Notes: generated by a model not told the origin, from the sequence alone. 7,976 bases of DNA from Bacillota bacterium (GCA_021820645.1 JAKADJ010000093.1:1-7976); one strand, 5' to 3'; positions 1-6,466 are shown, numbered from the stretch's first letter. Numbers and translations: made by a program.

Positions 1-105
1 GTGTGGATGGAGGCCTCTCGATGTTCTAAACTCCAAAAGCGTACTTTCTCAAGGCGGAGACGTTTGTCCCTCAGATGCTCTGTGGAGCCGATTGACGTGG
101 GCGGT

Positions 106-939
106 TTAACCCAAAGGGGAGGGCGCCAAAAGTTTTTGCCACAGGCGTAAGAGAGGCGAGGTCACACGCAGAGGTGGGCTTTGGTTAATACGAATCCATC
201 CGCAGGCGGGAGAAAAGGCTGCGGTGATGGGGGGTGTCCCTGGGTAGATAAATTGGAACGTGACCATGCCGGGGATCTGCGCTTCGCAACCCCCGACCCC
301 TTCTGGTGCGACGGCGAGGCGGTTTAGTTGCTGGAGCATCGGGTTGATAATACGTGAAGACCTTATGACGACGGACTTCTTTTTCTGCGAGGTTTCATGG
401 TAGACCATCAGGATCCGAGTGGCATGGGGCATGAGCAAGGACGATTGCGGTCTTTTTGGTATCATGACCCGTTGAATCTGAAAGGAGACCCGAGTCCACC
501 CTTGTAGCGGCGCGAAGCTAGCGGTCAGGGTCTGGTATGGGAACGGGCCCACAAATAAGAGGGAATCGATGGTCGCTTGATGTGGAGCGGTCGAATAGCC
601 CGATCCGGAGGCGATCCACGGCCTTCCGATATGAGACTGGGCCCAAGTCATAGACTCCCTAACGGGCAGCGGCCATTCCATGGTGACGCTCCCGTCCCAC
701 AGTCCTTGGACCAGGGGCCGACCGAAGGCGGAGGGAACCAGGCCCCAGGATGACTCGCTCCCATGAGGAATTGGCAACCAAGCGTGCGGCAAGCCTGGAA
801 TGATCGACGCAAATCCGGAGGGAATCCAATCCGGATGATACGCCACATTGACCCGGTGATGGACTATGGGGGGGCCGGCTGCTAGTCGGGTAGCCAGACC
901 GAGGCCGAGAGCAACCCAAAGAATGCGCCGTGACGTCAT
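106..939 (-). CDS. Exported or membrane-anchored protein of unknown function with an internal repeat
   Basis: I do not recognise a family. The frame is open from 993, but the start at 939 is preferred: its ATG follows GGGGGAGG by 9 bases and gives an arginine pair then a hydrophobic stretch (about residues 5-21), typical of a signal peptide or anchor. The ATG at 993 has no such site. The 277-residue product would lie outside the membrane. A motif at 138-151 (LTASFAPLQGWTRV) recurs at 238-251 (ITAAFSPACGWIRI), exactly 100 residues on, suggesting two related beta-rich modules. The only two cysteines, 218 and 246, flank the second module and could form a disulfide. Residues 33-43 (AYHPDWIPSGF) loosely recall the Y-P-GF element of some extracytoplasmic regulatory or outer-surface domains, which is weak evidence. 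It is the last gene of the minus-strand run, 71 bases after its partner at 1011-1574. No terminator is visible in positions 1-105. Confidence 0.75.
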   Translation of the reverse strand: MTSRRILWVALGLGLATRLAAGPPIVHHRVNVAYHPDWIPSGFASIIPGLPHAWLPIPHGSESSWGLVPSAFGRPLVQGLWDGSVTMEWPLPVRESMTWAQSHIGRPWIASGSGYSTAPHQATIDSLLFVGPFPYQTLTASFAPLQGWTRVSFQIQRVMIPKRPQSSLLMPHATRILMVYHETSQKKKSVVIRSSRIINPMLQQLNRLAVAPEGVGGCEAQIPGMVTFQFIYPGTPPITAAFSPACGWIRINQSPPLRVTSPLLRLWQKLLAPSPLG

Positions 940-1010
940 TGGGTGGGACCTCCCCCGGGCAATTTGACCTTCTACTTCCCTAACGATTCCCATTGGATTT
1001 CTGTCACGGG

Positions 1011-1574
1011 TTATGGCTCATAACCGGGAAGGTAATGTGAGGTCCCACCGGTGATGCGCCATCCGTGTGGGGTGTGTTTTAGCCAAGTAGTCCCGCTGAA
1101 TCCACCGGGAATGGTGAATTTTCGCCACGGCGCAGTGCTGGATCTCCGTTCGATGTTGACTTGGCGCGATTTTTCAATCCAAGTCACCCGTGCCCATGGT
1201 CCTAAGCGCCATAATGAGGTGACTCGCCACGCCGTGATGGGTTGCGAGATGATCCGGCCGTTGCCTAAGCTGGCTAGGGTATTCTTAAACGCCACCATGC
1301 CTCCTCTTATTTGGCCTGTCCCAGGTGTGAAGATTTGCAGTAACTGCTGTTTGTATGCCGTGGTCAAAACACGGGCTTGGGCCGGTGTTACGGATGCCCC
1401 GAGGGGAATGGTATTTTGGGGAATTACGGGCATATAGGTCATGGGCGCGATTTCAGCCAAATGGCTCAGTTGTGCCGAAAGGGTTCGGCTGGGGTGGGCA
1501 ATATGGTAGGCGAACCCGCCCGCAATCAGCAAAAGGCCCGCCACACCAATAAGAATTACTCGAAGCCGCGTCAT
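1011..1574 (-). CDS. Small single-pass membrane or exported protein of unknown function
   Basis: The product has 187 residues. The start ATG at 1574 is preceded by CCAGGAGGGAGTCC, a strong ribosome binding site. Residues 2-5 carry two arginines and residues 6-24 form a hydrophobic segment, so the protein is anchored or secreted with its bulk outside. After a proline-rich linker (about 27-62) there is a predicted helix (63-81), then strands rich in tryptophan ending with TWLKHTPHGWRITGG (163-177). That helix-then-sheet layout with a terminal W...GWRI strand resembles small NTF2-like domains, but this is inference and no catalytic residues are visible. It has no cysteines. It follows the SDR gene by 97 to 89 bases depending on whether the leader is counted, and precedes the gene at 106-939 by 71 bases, so the two hypothetical genes are probably one transcript. 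A weak extended -10 (TGAGATACT on the minus strand, 1620-1628) lies upstream. Confidence 0.8.
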   Translation of the reverse strand: MTRLRVILIGVAGLLLIAGGFAYHIAHPSRTLSAQLSHLAEIAPMTYMPVIPQNTIPLGASVTPAQARVLTTAYKQQLLQIFTPGTGQIRGGMVAFKNTLASLGNGRIISQPITAWRVTSLWRLGPWARVTWIEKSRQVNIERRSSTAPWRKFTIPGGFSGTTWLKHTPHGWRITGGTSHYLPGYEP

Positions 1575-1663
1575 GGACTCCCTCCTGGTTACGACTTCGT
1601 CCTGATCATATGACGCCTAAGTATCTCATTTTGTAACCACGATGTGCTATCCGTGCGTCAAGA

Positions 1664-2656
1664 TTACCAACGGGATTCTCGCTGCCGGGTTTGGTACCAG
1701 TCGGGTGAAATGCCAGCATAATGCGCGGTCATCCAGCGCCCGGTCTCACCAATCCAATCCCGCATCGGCGTGTGGGTCACATTGAGTAGCCGCTTTGCGG
1801 CCGACACGTCAAACGCGACCGGGTAGGGGAGTGGGATGCGGTAGATGCCACCCGCCCATTGATTAAGGGTGCCTCTTTTGGCGTAACGGATTTCTAGAGG
1901 GCGCTCGGCGGCGTCGGCCATGAGTCCGAGATATTCTTCGTAGGTCCAAAGTTCCGGTTGCCCTGCATTAAATACAGCCAAATGATCGGGCGGTTGAGTC
2001 AGCGACCCCATGATAACACGAGCTACATCCCCAGAAAAGGAGAGTTGGCAGGGACCCGCCTTGCGCCGAGCCTCATCGGGTAACCAGATGGGGCCTCCAT
2101 CCCGGACCCGGAGCCAAAACCAGGCAAAGCGTCCATCATCGGTATTGGGGCCGACGATCTGCAACAAGGGGCGGATTATGGTGGTTTTGATGCCGTGGGC
2201 TCGCGCTTGGTGATGGAGCCAGTACTCCATCCGTTGCTTACCGTATACGTAGTCATTGTGGGGGCTCGACTCTTTTGGTGCTGGCGGTGCGGTGGAAAAC
2301 GACGCGTCCTCTTCACAAAATGGAGCATAGGGCGCATGCCAAGCGTCCTCGAGTCCGGTGTACACAAAGGCAGTACTAACAACAATGTAGTGCGAGAGAC
2401 GACCCTGAAGCGCGCCGAGGGTGGTACGACAGTCGTCGGGATCATAGGCCACTGTGTCAATGACGGCATCAAAATCCCCTTTAATATGTCCTTGATTAAG
2501 GAGCATGGTGCGATCTCCTTGGATATGTTCGGTGGCCGGATGCGGCAAATCTCGGTTCCCTCGGGTGATCACGGTCAGATGGTGCCCTTTTGCCATAAGT
2601 TCTGGAATCAAATAATACCCAATAAGGTTAGAACCCCCAATAAGCAGGATGCGCAT
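1664..2656 (-). CDS. Atypical SDR, NAD-dependent epimerase/dehydratase-like protein
   Basis: A 330-residue cytoplasmic Rossmann-fold protein. The start follows AAAGGAGAGGCGATCC, a good ribosome binding site. Visible features: the N-terminal nucleotide-binding loop GGSNLIG (7-13) in a beta-alpha-beta unit that ends with TVITRGNR (28-35), suggesting NADP preference; DFDAVIDTVAYDPDD (61-75), the aspartate-containing strand typical of this group; VVSTAFVY (92-99), the Ser/Thr active-site strand; DYVYGK (135-140), which gives a YxxxK motif with Y136 and K140; IIRPLLQIVGP and a substrate-side SFSGDVA segment. The pattern matches the atypical SDRs related to CSP41 and annotated as putative epimerases, in which the active-site tetrad is often poorly kept. 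If Y138 is the true family tyrosine, position +4 is Arg142 instead of Lys, so catalysis is uncertain and a binding role is possible. Substrate is unknown. It sits between the P1 peptidase, from which a terminator separates it, and two hypothetical genes downstream. Confidence 0.88.
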   Translation of the reverse strand: MRILLIGGSNLIGYYLIPELMAKGHHLTVITRGNRDLPHPATEHIQGDRTMLLNQGHIKGDFDAVIDTVAYDPDDCRTTLGALQGRLSHYIVVSTAFVYTGLEDAWHAPYAPFCEEDASFSTAPPAPKESSPHNDYVYGKQRMEYWLHHQARAHGIKTTIIRPLLQIVGPNTDDGRFAWFWLRVRDGGPIWLPDEARRKAGPCQLSFSGDVARVIMGSLTQPPDHLAVFNAGQPELWTYEEYLGLMADAAERPLEIRYAKRGTLNQWAGGIYRIPLPYPVAFDVSAAKRLLNVTHTPMRDWIGETGRWMTAHYAGISPDWYQTRQRESRW

Positions 2657-2713
2657 GGATCGCCTCTCCTTTGTTGAACCATAGTCTGCACCTACTGTAG
2701 GGCCTAATGGGCC

Positions 2714-2742
2714 AAAAAAACAGTCTACTCCGTGACGGATAG
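2714..2742 (-). terminator. Rho-independent terminator after the P1 peptidase gene
   Basis: Read on the minus strand, CTATCCG pairs with CGGA(G)TAG around a TCA loop: seven base pairs with one bulged G. Three bases later comes TGTTTTTTT. It lies 53 bases after the stop of the P1 peptidase and 57 bases before the SDR gene, so it should end the peptidase transcript and implies that the SDR gene has its own promoter or depends on readthrough. No convincing promoter is visible in the 57 bases between. Confidence 0.65.
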
Positions 2743-2795
2743 CCTTGATATACTAAAGGTAAAGAAGGGTCCGGGCACCATCATCTTCTATGAGG

Positions 2796-3896
2796 TCATT
2801 CGGGCAGATGTTGATAGCGACGCATCGTCGCCATCAGTTCCTGATGGTCGATGGCGGGAATTAGCTGGCCTGTGGGTTTTACCGTTGACATCGAGTCGGC
2901 CGCAACCAGTGCGTTAACGACCGATTCCTCTACGGCTTGGGCGGTCGCCTCATAGATGGGATCGAAGTGCTCGTCATTGACGAAATCCATGGTAAGCCGC
3001 GGCGATGCGGCCTGTGGCATGGGCATGGCATTGGCCACCGAAAAGGCGAGAAAGATATCCCCCGAACTATTGCCTCCGACTGTACCGTTGCGCCCAATTC
3101 CGATAGTCGCGCGCTTGGCCACCCGACGCAATTGGTGTGGCAACATGGGGATATCGGTGCTAATTACGACGATAATGGAGCCTTGATCGCGTGATGGCAG
3201 GGGAGCTTGAGGGAGGAGTTGCCCCACCGGCACACCCAAAATCGAGAGCCATTCTCGTTGCCCGTGATTGGCTTGGACGAGAACGCCTAGGTGGTACTGT
3301 CGATCGTCTAAGGTGATACAACGCGAGGCGGTTCCGGTGCCTCCTTTAAATCCATAACAGATCATGCCCGTGCCGCCGCCAACATTGCCCTCTGCGATGG
3401 GTCCCGAGGTGGCGTGATTTAGGGCATGACGGACATGCTCCTCCTGGATCGGAAAGCCATTGATATTGTTTAACACTCCGTCGTAGGTCTCGGCAATCAC
3501 GGGCAGCGCCCAATAATGGTGACTATCAAATTGGGTATGGTATTGCTCGACCATCCACCGCACGGTAGCATGATGGGCCATGCCGACGGCATGGGTGTTG
3601 GTGAGCACAATGGGACTCGCAAAGTACCCCGCGTCCTCAATCCAGTGGACACCCGTCATTTCTCCATTGCCGTTAAAACGATGAATTCCGGCCCAAATTG
3701 GTTGCATTGTCGCGATGAGGCCACGTGGATGGATCACAGTGACCCCGGTGCGAACTTGGCGCCTGTCCCCGCCATTTACAGTGTCGTTGAGTGTGGTGTA
3801 TCCAACCAAGACCCCCGGGACGTCGGTAATGGCGTTATTCTCGCCCGGAGTTCCCATAAAAGGGAGCCCGAGATCCCGCGCTCTGGGTTTTGTCAT
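2796..3896 (-). CDS. P1 family (DmpA/BapA-type) N-terminal-nucleophile aminopeptidase
   Basis: The 366-residue product resembles L-aminopeptidase/D-esterase DmpA and beta-peptidyl aminopeptidases, which cut themselves into alpha and beta chains to expose an N-terminal serine nucleophile and release N-terminal residues from peptides. The expected elements are present: NAITDVPGVLVGYTT (21-35); HPRG and the GNGEMTG strand (75-82); the PIAEGNVGGGTGM loop (166-178); Gly239-Ser240 followed by IIVVISTDIP, the likely self-cleavage site and nucleophile; GNSSGD (275-280), where Ser278 and Asp280 lie 38 and 40 residues after the nucleophile, the spacing of Ser288 and Glu290 relative to Ser250 in this family. 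Length is normal and there is no signal peptide, so it is cytoplasmic. The start is set by GGAGG eight bases before the ATG at 3896. The frame stays open a further 65 codons upstream, but no start there has a good ribosome binding site. It is divergent from the S53 peptidase gene. Confidence 0.93.
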   Translation of the reverse strand: MTKPRARDLGLPFMGTPGENNAITDVPGVLVGYTTLNDTVNGGDRRQVRTGVTVIHPRGLIATMQPIWAGIHRFNGNGEMTGVHWIEDAGYFASPIVLTNTHAVGMAHHATVRWMVEQYHTQFDSHHYWALPVIAETYDGVLNNINGFPIQEEHVRHALNHATSGPIAEGNVGGGTGMICYGFKGGTGTASRCITLDDRQYHLGVLVQANHGQREWLSILGVPVGQLLPQAPLPSRDQGSIIVVISTDIPMLPHQLRRVAKRATIGIGRNGTVGGNSSGDIFLAFSVANAMPMPQAASPRLTMDFVNDEHFDPIYEATAQAVEESVVNALVAADSMSTVKPTGQLIPAIDHQELMATMRRYQHLPE

Positions 3897-4108
3897 CCAA
3901 TTGTCCTCCTTATTGATGTACAGATTGCCTGTGTCCTCTACAACCGAAGGTACAGGACCTCCGGATGAACGTGAACCTTGCCTTGTAAGACTCATGGTAT
4001 CACGCCATCCGGATTCGTTGGTCGGATTCTTGTCGTTAAACCTGGGTTTGGATCGGTACAGTGCTGTTTGTCGAATGTAGACTATTGACACAAAAATTAG
4101 TCGTTTAT

Positions 4109-4149
4109 CCGAATTATGGGGAGGAGTTTGGGGTTTTAAGCCGAATTAT
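4109..4149. repeat. Direct repeat CCGAATTAT, two copies 32 bp apart
   Basis: CCGAATTAT occurs at 4109-4117 and again at 4141-4149, both on the plus strand. The start-to-start distance is 32 bp, close to three turns of B-DNA, so a protein bound at both copies would sit on one face. The location between divergent peptidase genes fits an operator, but the regulator is unknown and a nine-base repeat could be chance. Confidence 0.4.
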
Positions 4150-4204
4150 CCCCCTAGCTAGGTGAAATGGTCTCTTAGCGCAAGTAATTAAGAGGAAAGG
4201 CCGG

Positions 4205-4231
4205 ATGCAATGGCCTATCGGGGCGATCTAA
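4205..4231 (+). CDS. Possible 8-codon leader ORF (MQWPIGAI) before the S53 peptidase gene
   Basis: ATG at 4205 follows the purine-rich AAGAGGAAAGG (GAGG ends 9 bases upstream) and reads MQWPIGAI to a TAA at 4229-4231, 40 bases before the putative S53 start. A five-base inverted repeat AGGCC/GGCCT overlaps the start codon. The ribosome binding site is the main evidence. There is no attenuator stem or rare-codon run to support a regulatory role, so this is a weak call. Confidence 0.2.
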   Translation: MQWPIGAI

Positions 4232-4256
4232 GGTACCCGCCAAATTTCTCATTATC

Positions 4257-4263
4257 AAGGGGG
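4257..4263 (+). promoter_or_regulatory. Ribosome binding site of the S53 gene, spaced to an ATA codon
   Basis: AAGGGGG at 4257-4263 is the strongest Shine-Dalgarno-like site near the start of the S53 frame. Eight bases later, where a start codon is expected, lies ATA (4272-4274), in frame with the peptidase and followed by codons for LGKK and then the hydrophobic core of the export signal. It points to an ATG changed to ATA, or to use of a rare start. Confidence 0.5.
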
Positions 4264-4298
4264 TTTCTACCATATTAGGTAAGAAAGTTATAGGAATC

Positions 4299-5924
4299 GT
4301 GTTGGCGGCCGGCTTGCCATTGATCGGCATGGGTGCCGCTTCGCCTGCCAGCGCGGTGGTTAGTACGCCGCTTCTCCCGTCTCTTGATTGGGTGGTGCCA
4401 CAAGGAGTATTGCATCACTCAGAGAAAAAGCATTCCCTGGCTATCGGGGGTATTTTCCATTTCGGGGTGGTGCTGCCCTCTCGTAACCCCCAAGGGTTGG
4501 CAAAACTGGCACACGAGGTCAGTTCGCCCACCTCGTCGCATTACCATCAATTTCTTACGCCCAACCAAGTGGTGTCGCGTTTCGGCCCAGATTCAACTCT
4601 TGTGGCTAGCCTTTCCCAAAAACTTCGGCAATCCGGTTTTGCGGTCACCTTGCGTAACCAGATATTGAGCGTGACCGGCTCGGTGGGGCAGGTCAACCAA
4701 CTGTTTCGAACCCAATTGACGGAATATCAAAACGGCTCGGTTACGTTCATTGCTCCCAGCACCGCTCTCGCCGTACCGTCATGGCTGCGGAGTGCCTCGG
4801 GGTTAACGGGATTAACGCAACAAAAAATTCCCAACACCGGCTATATTAATACACGCCCTGTGATGACCCATTGGGCTACACCCAGTACCATGGGAGCCAG
4901 TCCCGCGGGCTCAGAAGCCACCGCTACCAACGGCCCTTTTACGGTGACGGTAAAGCGTCTAACCAAAGGATCCCGAGCGCCCGGACTAGCCGTACGCTAT
5001 CTCGTTACGGCCACCCTTAATGGAGCTGTGGACACGGCTCCTTTACAGGTAGTCAGTCTTAGTGGACCTTTTGAAGGGGCCGCCTCTTTCGTTCAATATT
5101 ATAGCAATCCAGGAGCGGGACAAATTGTGGTCGACTTCTCGATGAGTCAAGCCCAGTCGATAAGCCAATCTTTAACCGTGACCGACGGCACCAATTCCGC
5201 GACGGTACAACTCCCCGTCGCGCACTTTGTGGGTCCTAATGCTGCGACGACTAATGCTGCCACCCTGTTTGGTGGGGTAGGGCTGACCGGATCGATTTTA
5301 GCCCCGTGGAATCCGGTAACAAATAATGTAAACACCGTCTTTAACGCGGGGCGGGTCGTGGCCTCACGGCATGCACAGCGGCGGATCGGCGTCTACACTG
5401 CCGGCGGTATATCCCAGAATGGAGCCTATACGGGGATTAGATTTACGGTGCCGGAAACCGATGCCAGGCTCTTTGCCCACCAGTTTGGTTTAAAACCCGC
5501 GCACTATAAGGTGGGATATGTGGGACCCAACTCGGTAGCCGACTCGCAGTATGGAGGAATCGAAGGCGAAATGAGCCTTGACCTCCAAATGATGGAAACC
5601 TCGGCTCCTGGTGCCCATGTGGTCGTGTATTCGGCAGGAAGTCTTAGAAGTGCGCTCAATCAGGTAGATCAACAGGATAAGGTGTCGGTGTTTAGCATTA
5701 GCTACGGCGCTGGAGAACTAGCGGAGCAGGCTTACAACGCGAACGCTCAAGCTAGCTGGGATCTTCTGGCGCAAATCGCCAACCTCGAAGGGATTACCAT
5801 TAGCGTTTCCGCAGGCGATAGCGGCGCCTTTTCCGGCGCGCAGTTCGGCCTTAATACACCGCAGCCCAACTATCCGGCCAATAGTCCCTATGTAGTGCTA
5901 TCGGAGGGACGGAGGACGCGGTAA
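4299..5924 (+). CDS. N-terminal fragment of the S53 peptidase: signal, prodomain, insert, Glu/Asp half
   Basis: Numbered from GTG 4299 (541 residues). An export signal ends near PASA (16-19); its lysines lie upstream of the GTG, which is why that start is doubtful. Residues about 45-172 form the pro-kumamolisin activation domain, with the classic SSPTSSHYHQFLTPNQV segment (75-91), which in this family blocks the active site until removed at acid pH. Residues about 205-312 are an extra beta-rich, Ser/Thr-rich stretch, Ig-like in texture, not part of the usual prodomain-catalytic layout. The catalytic domain starts near 335 and contains IEGEMSLDLQ (421-430), whose Glu424 and Asp428 match the E-x-x-x-D pair of sedolisins, and SVSAGDSGAF (502-511), where Asp507 is the oxyanion aspartate. 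The frame ends in eight wrong-frame residues (LSEGRRTR) just before the Ser-bearing part. Confidence 0.85.
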   Translation: MLAAGLPLIGMGAASPASAVVSTPLLPSLDWVVPQGVLHHSEKKHSLAIGGIFHFGVVLPSRNPQGLAKLAHEVSSPTSSHYHQFLTPNQVVSRFGPDSTLVASLSQKLRQSGFAVTLRNQILSVTGSVGQVNQLFRTQLTEYQNGSVTFIAPSTALAVPSWLRSASGLTGLTQQKIPNTGYINTRPVMTHWATPSTMGASPAGSEATATNGPFTVTVKRLTKGSRAPGLAVRYLVTATLNGAVDTAPLQVVSLSGPFEGAASFVQYYSNPGAGQIVVDFSMSQAQSISQSLTVTDGTNSATVQLPVAHFVGPNAATTNAATLFGGVGLTGSILAPWNPVTNNVNTVFNAGRVVASRHAQRRIGVYTAGGISQNGAYTGIRFTVPETDARLFAHQFGLKPAHYKVGYVGPNSVADSQYGGIEGEMSLDLQMMETSAPGAHVVVYSAGSLRSALNQVDQQDKVSVFSISYGAGELAEQAYNANAQASWDLLAQIANLEGITISVSAGDSGAFSGAQFGLNTPQPNYPANSPYVVLSEGRRTR

Positions 5925-5995
5925 CGCCGCAGGGCACTTTAACCCAGGCCGCACTATGGGGCGGTAATCTTGGGCAGGACATTCCTCAGGCAACA

Positions 5996-6448
5996 TTGTT
6001 GCAGTTTTTATCTCTGCAAAACATGATGGCCAGTGGGGGCGTTAGTACGCTGGAGCGGGCTCCCGGCTATCAAGCGGCGCTTAATCCGACTCTATCGGGA
6101 CGTTTGACGCCCGACATTTCTTTGCCGGCGTCGGTGGTCACACCCGGCTATTATGCGTATTTTGATGGCGGACCTAACCTCTCAGGTGGAACTAGTGCCG
6201 GGGCTCCGTTGTTTGCCGGGTGGATGGCGGATCTGGCGGCTTCTTCCGGGCGCTTAGGCAATGTCAACCCCATCCTATATTACTTATCCCAAGTCCCGTC
6301 GGGCCAGCTACCTGGGGGAGCGGTGGTGACCCCTGTGGCCTTCGGCAACAACGGAGTCTATTCTGTGACGCCTGGGGACAATGCAGCAAGCGGATTAGGG
6401 CAACTCAATGTCGGCGGATTGATGATGGCACTACAACAGCGGCATTAA
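5996..6448 (+). CDS. C-terminal fragment of the S53 peptidase with the catalytic serine
   Basis: This frame is homologous to the last third of S53 peptidases from 5897 onward; TTG 5996 is only the first start-like codon and has no ribosome binding site, so independent translation is unlikely. SGGTSAGAP (6182-6208) is the catalytic serine motif; the usual form is SGTS, and here an extra Gly precedes the Thr, with the nucleophile at codon 6194. The C-terminal calcium-loop region reads PVAFGNNGVYS then TPGDNAASGLG, where family members normally have DIT-x-G and GYD-x-x-TGLG. Both calcium-binding aspartates appear replaced (by Pro 679 and Asn 695 in joined numbering). The fragment ends 19 bases before the terminator. 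Confidence 0.8.
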   Translation: MLQFLSLQNMMASGGVSTLERAPGYQAALNPTLSGRLTPDISLPASVVTPGYYAYFDGGPNLSGGTSAGAPLFAGWMADLAASSGRLGNVNPILYYLSQVPSGQLPGGAVVTPVAFGNNGVYSVTPGDNAASGLGQLNVGGLMMALQQRH

Positions 6449-6466
6449 GAGACTCATTAGTGGTAG

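Larger units (their letters stand above)
3897..4271. other. Divergent intergenic region between the P1 and S53 peptidase genes
   Basis: About 375 bases with no supported full-length gene. The P1 frame continues open to 4091 on the minus strand but looks like untranslated leader. A perfect TTGACA lies at 4085-4090 on the plus strand, but nothing resembling TATAAT sits 16-18 bases later (TTATCC is at spacing 14, AATTAT at 21), so I do not call a promoter. The region also holds the direct repeats at 4109-4149, a 10-bp perfect palindrome CCTAGCTAGG at 4153-4162, a short inverted repeat AGGCC/GGCCT (4198-4202 and 4212-4216) and the mini-ORF at 4205-4231. Confidence 0.6.
4272..6448 (+). pseudogene. 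S53 (sedolisin/kumamolisin) secreted peptidase gene, frameshifted
   Basis: This is one gene broken into two frames. The frame-0 part ends at TAA 5922-5924, after PYVV changes to LSEGRRTR. The same DNA one frame back reads AIGGTEDAVTPQG and continues to the stop at 6446-6448. Restoring one G after position 5897 (GTG CTA to GTG GCT A) gives PYVVAIGGT, the normal S53 strand, so a single-base deletion explains everything. The joined product, counted from GTG 4299, is 716 residues: export signal, activation domain, beta insert, catalytic domain. All catalytic residues exist across the two frames: Glu424, Asp428, the oxyanion Asp507 and Ser633 in SGGTSAG. Neither fragment alone can be an active peptidase. 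No slippery heptamer is present at the junction, which argues against programmed frameshifting. A sequencing or assembly error is possible. A missing canonical start (ATA at 4272) would be a second lesion. Confidence 0.85.

Noticed and set aside
1..109. Plus-strand frame 2 open from the left edge to TAA 107-109, as a possible C-terminus of a gene outside the window.
   Set aside because: Only 35 codons, with no recognisable motif; the stop overlaps the convergent stop of the gene at 106-939. Too short to tell from chance.
3897..4091. N-terminal extension of the P1 peptidase by 65 codons.
   Set aside because: The extension is Ser/Arg/Asn-rich and lacks a good ribosome binding site at its ATG codons, while GGAGG is well placed before the start at 3896 and the family begins near there.
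4085..4113. Sigma-A promoter starting with the perfect TTGACA at 4085.
   Set aside because: No acceptable -10 at 16-18 bases: the hexamer at spacing 17 is TCCGAA.
5897..5924. Programmed -1 frameshift making a full S53 peptidase.
   Set aside because: No X-XXY-YYZ slippery sequence or strong downstream stem is seen at the junction; a single-base deletion is simpler.
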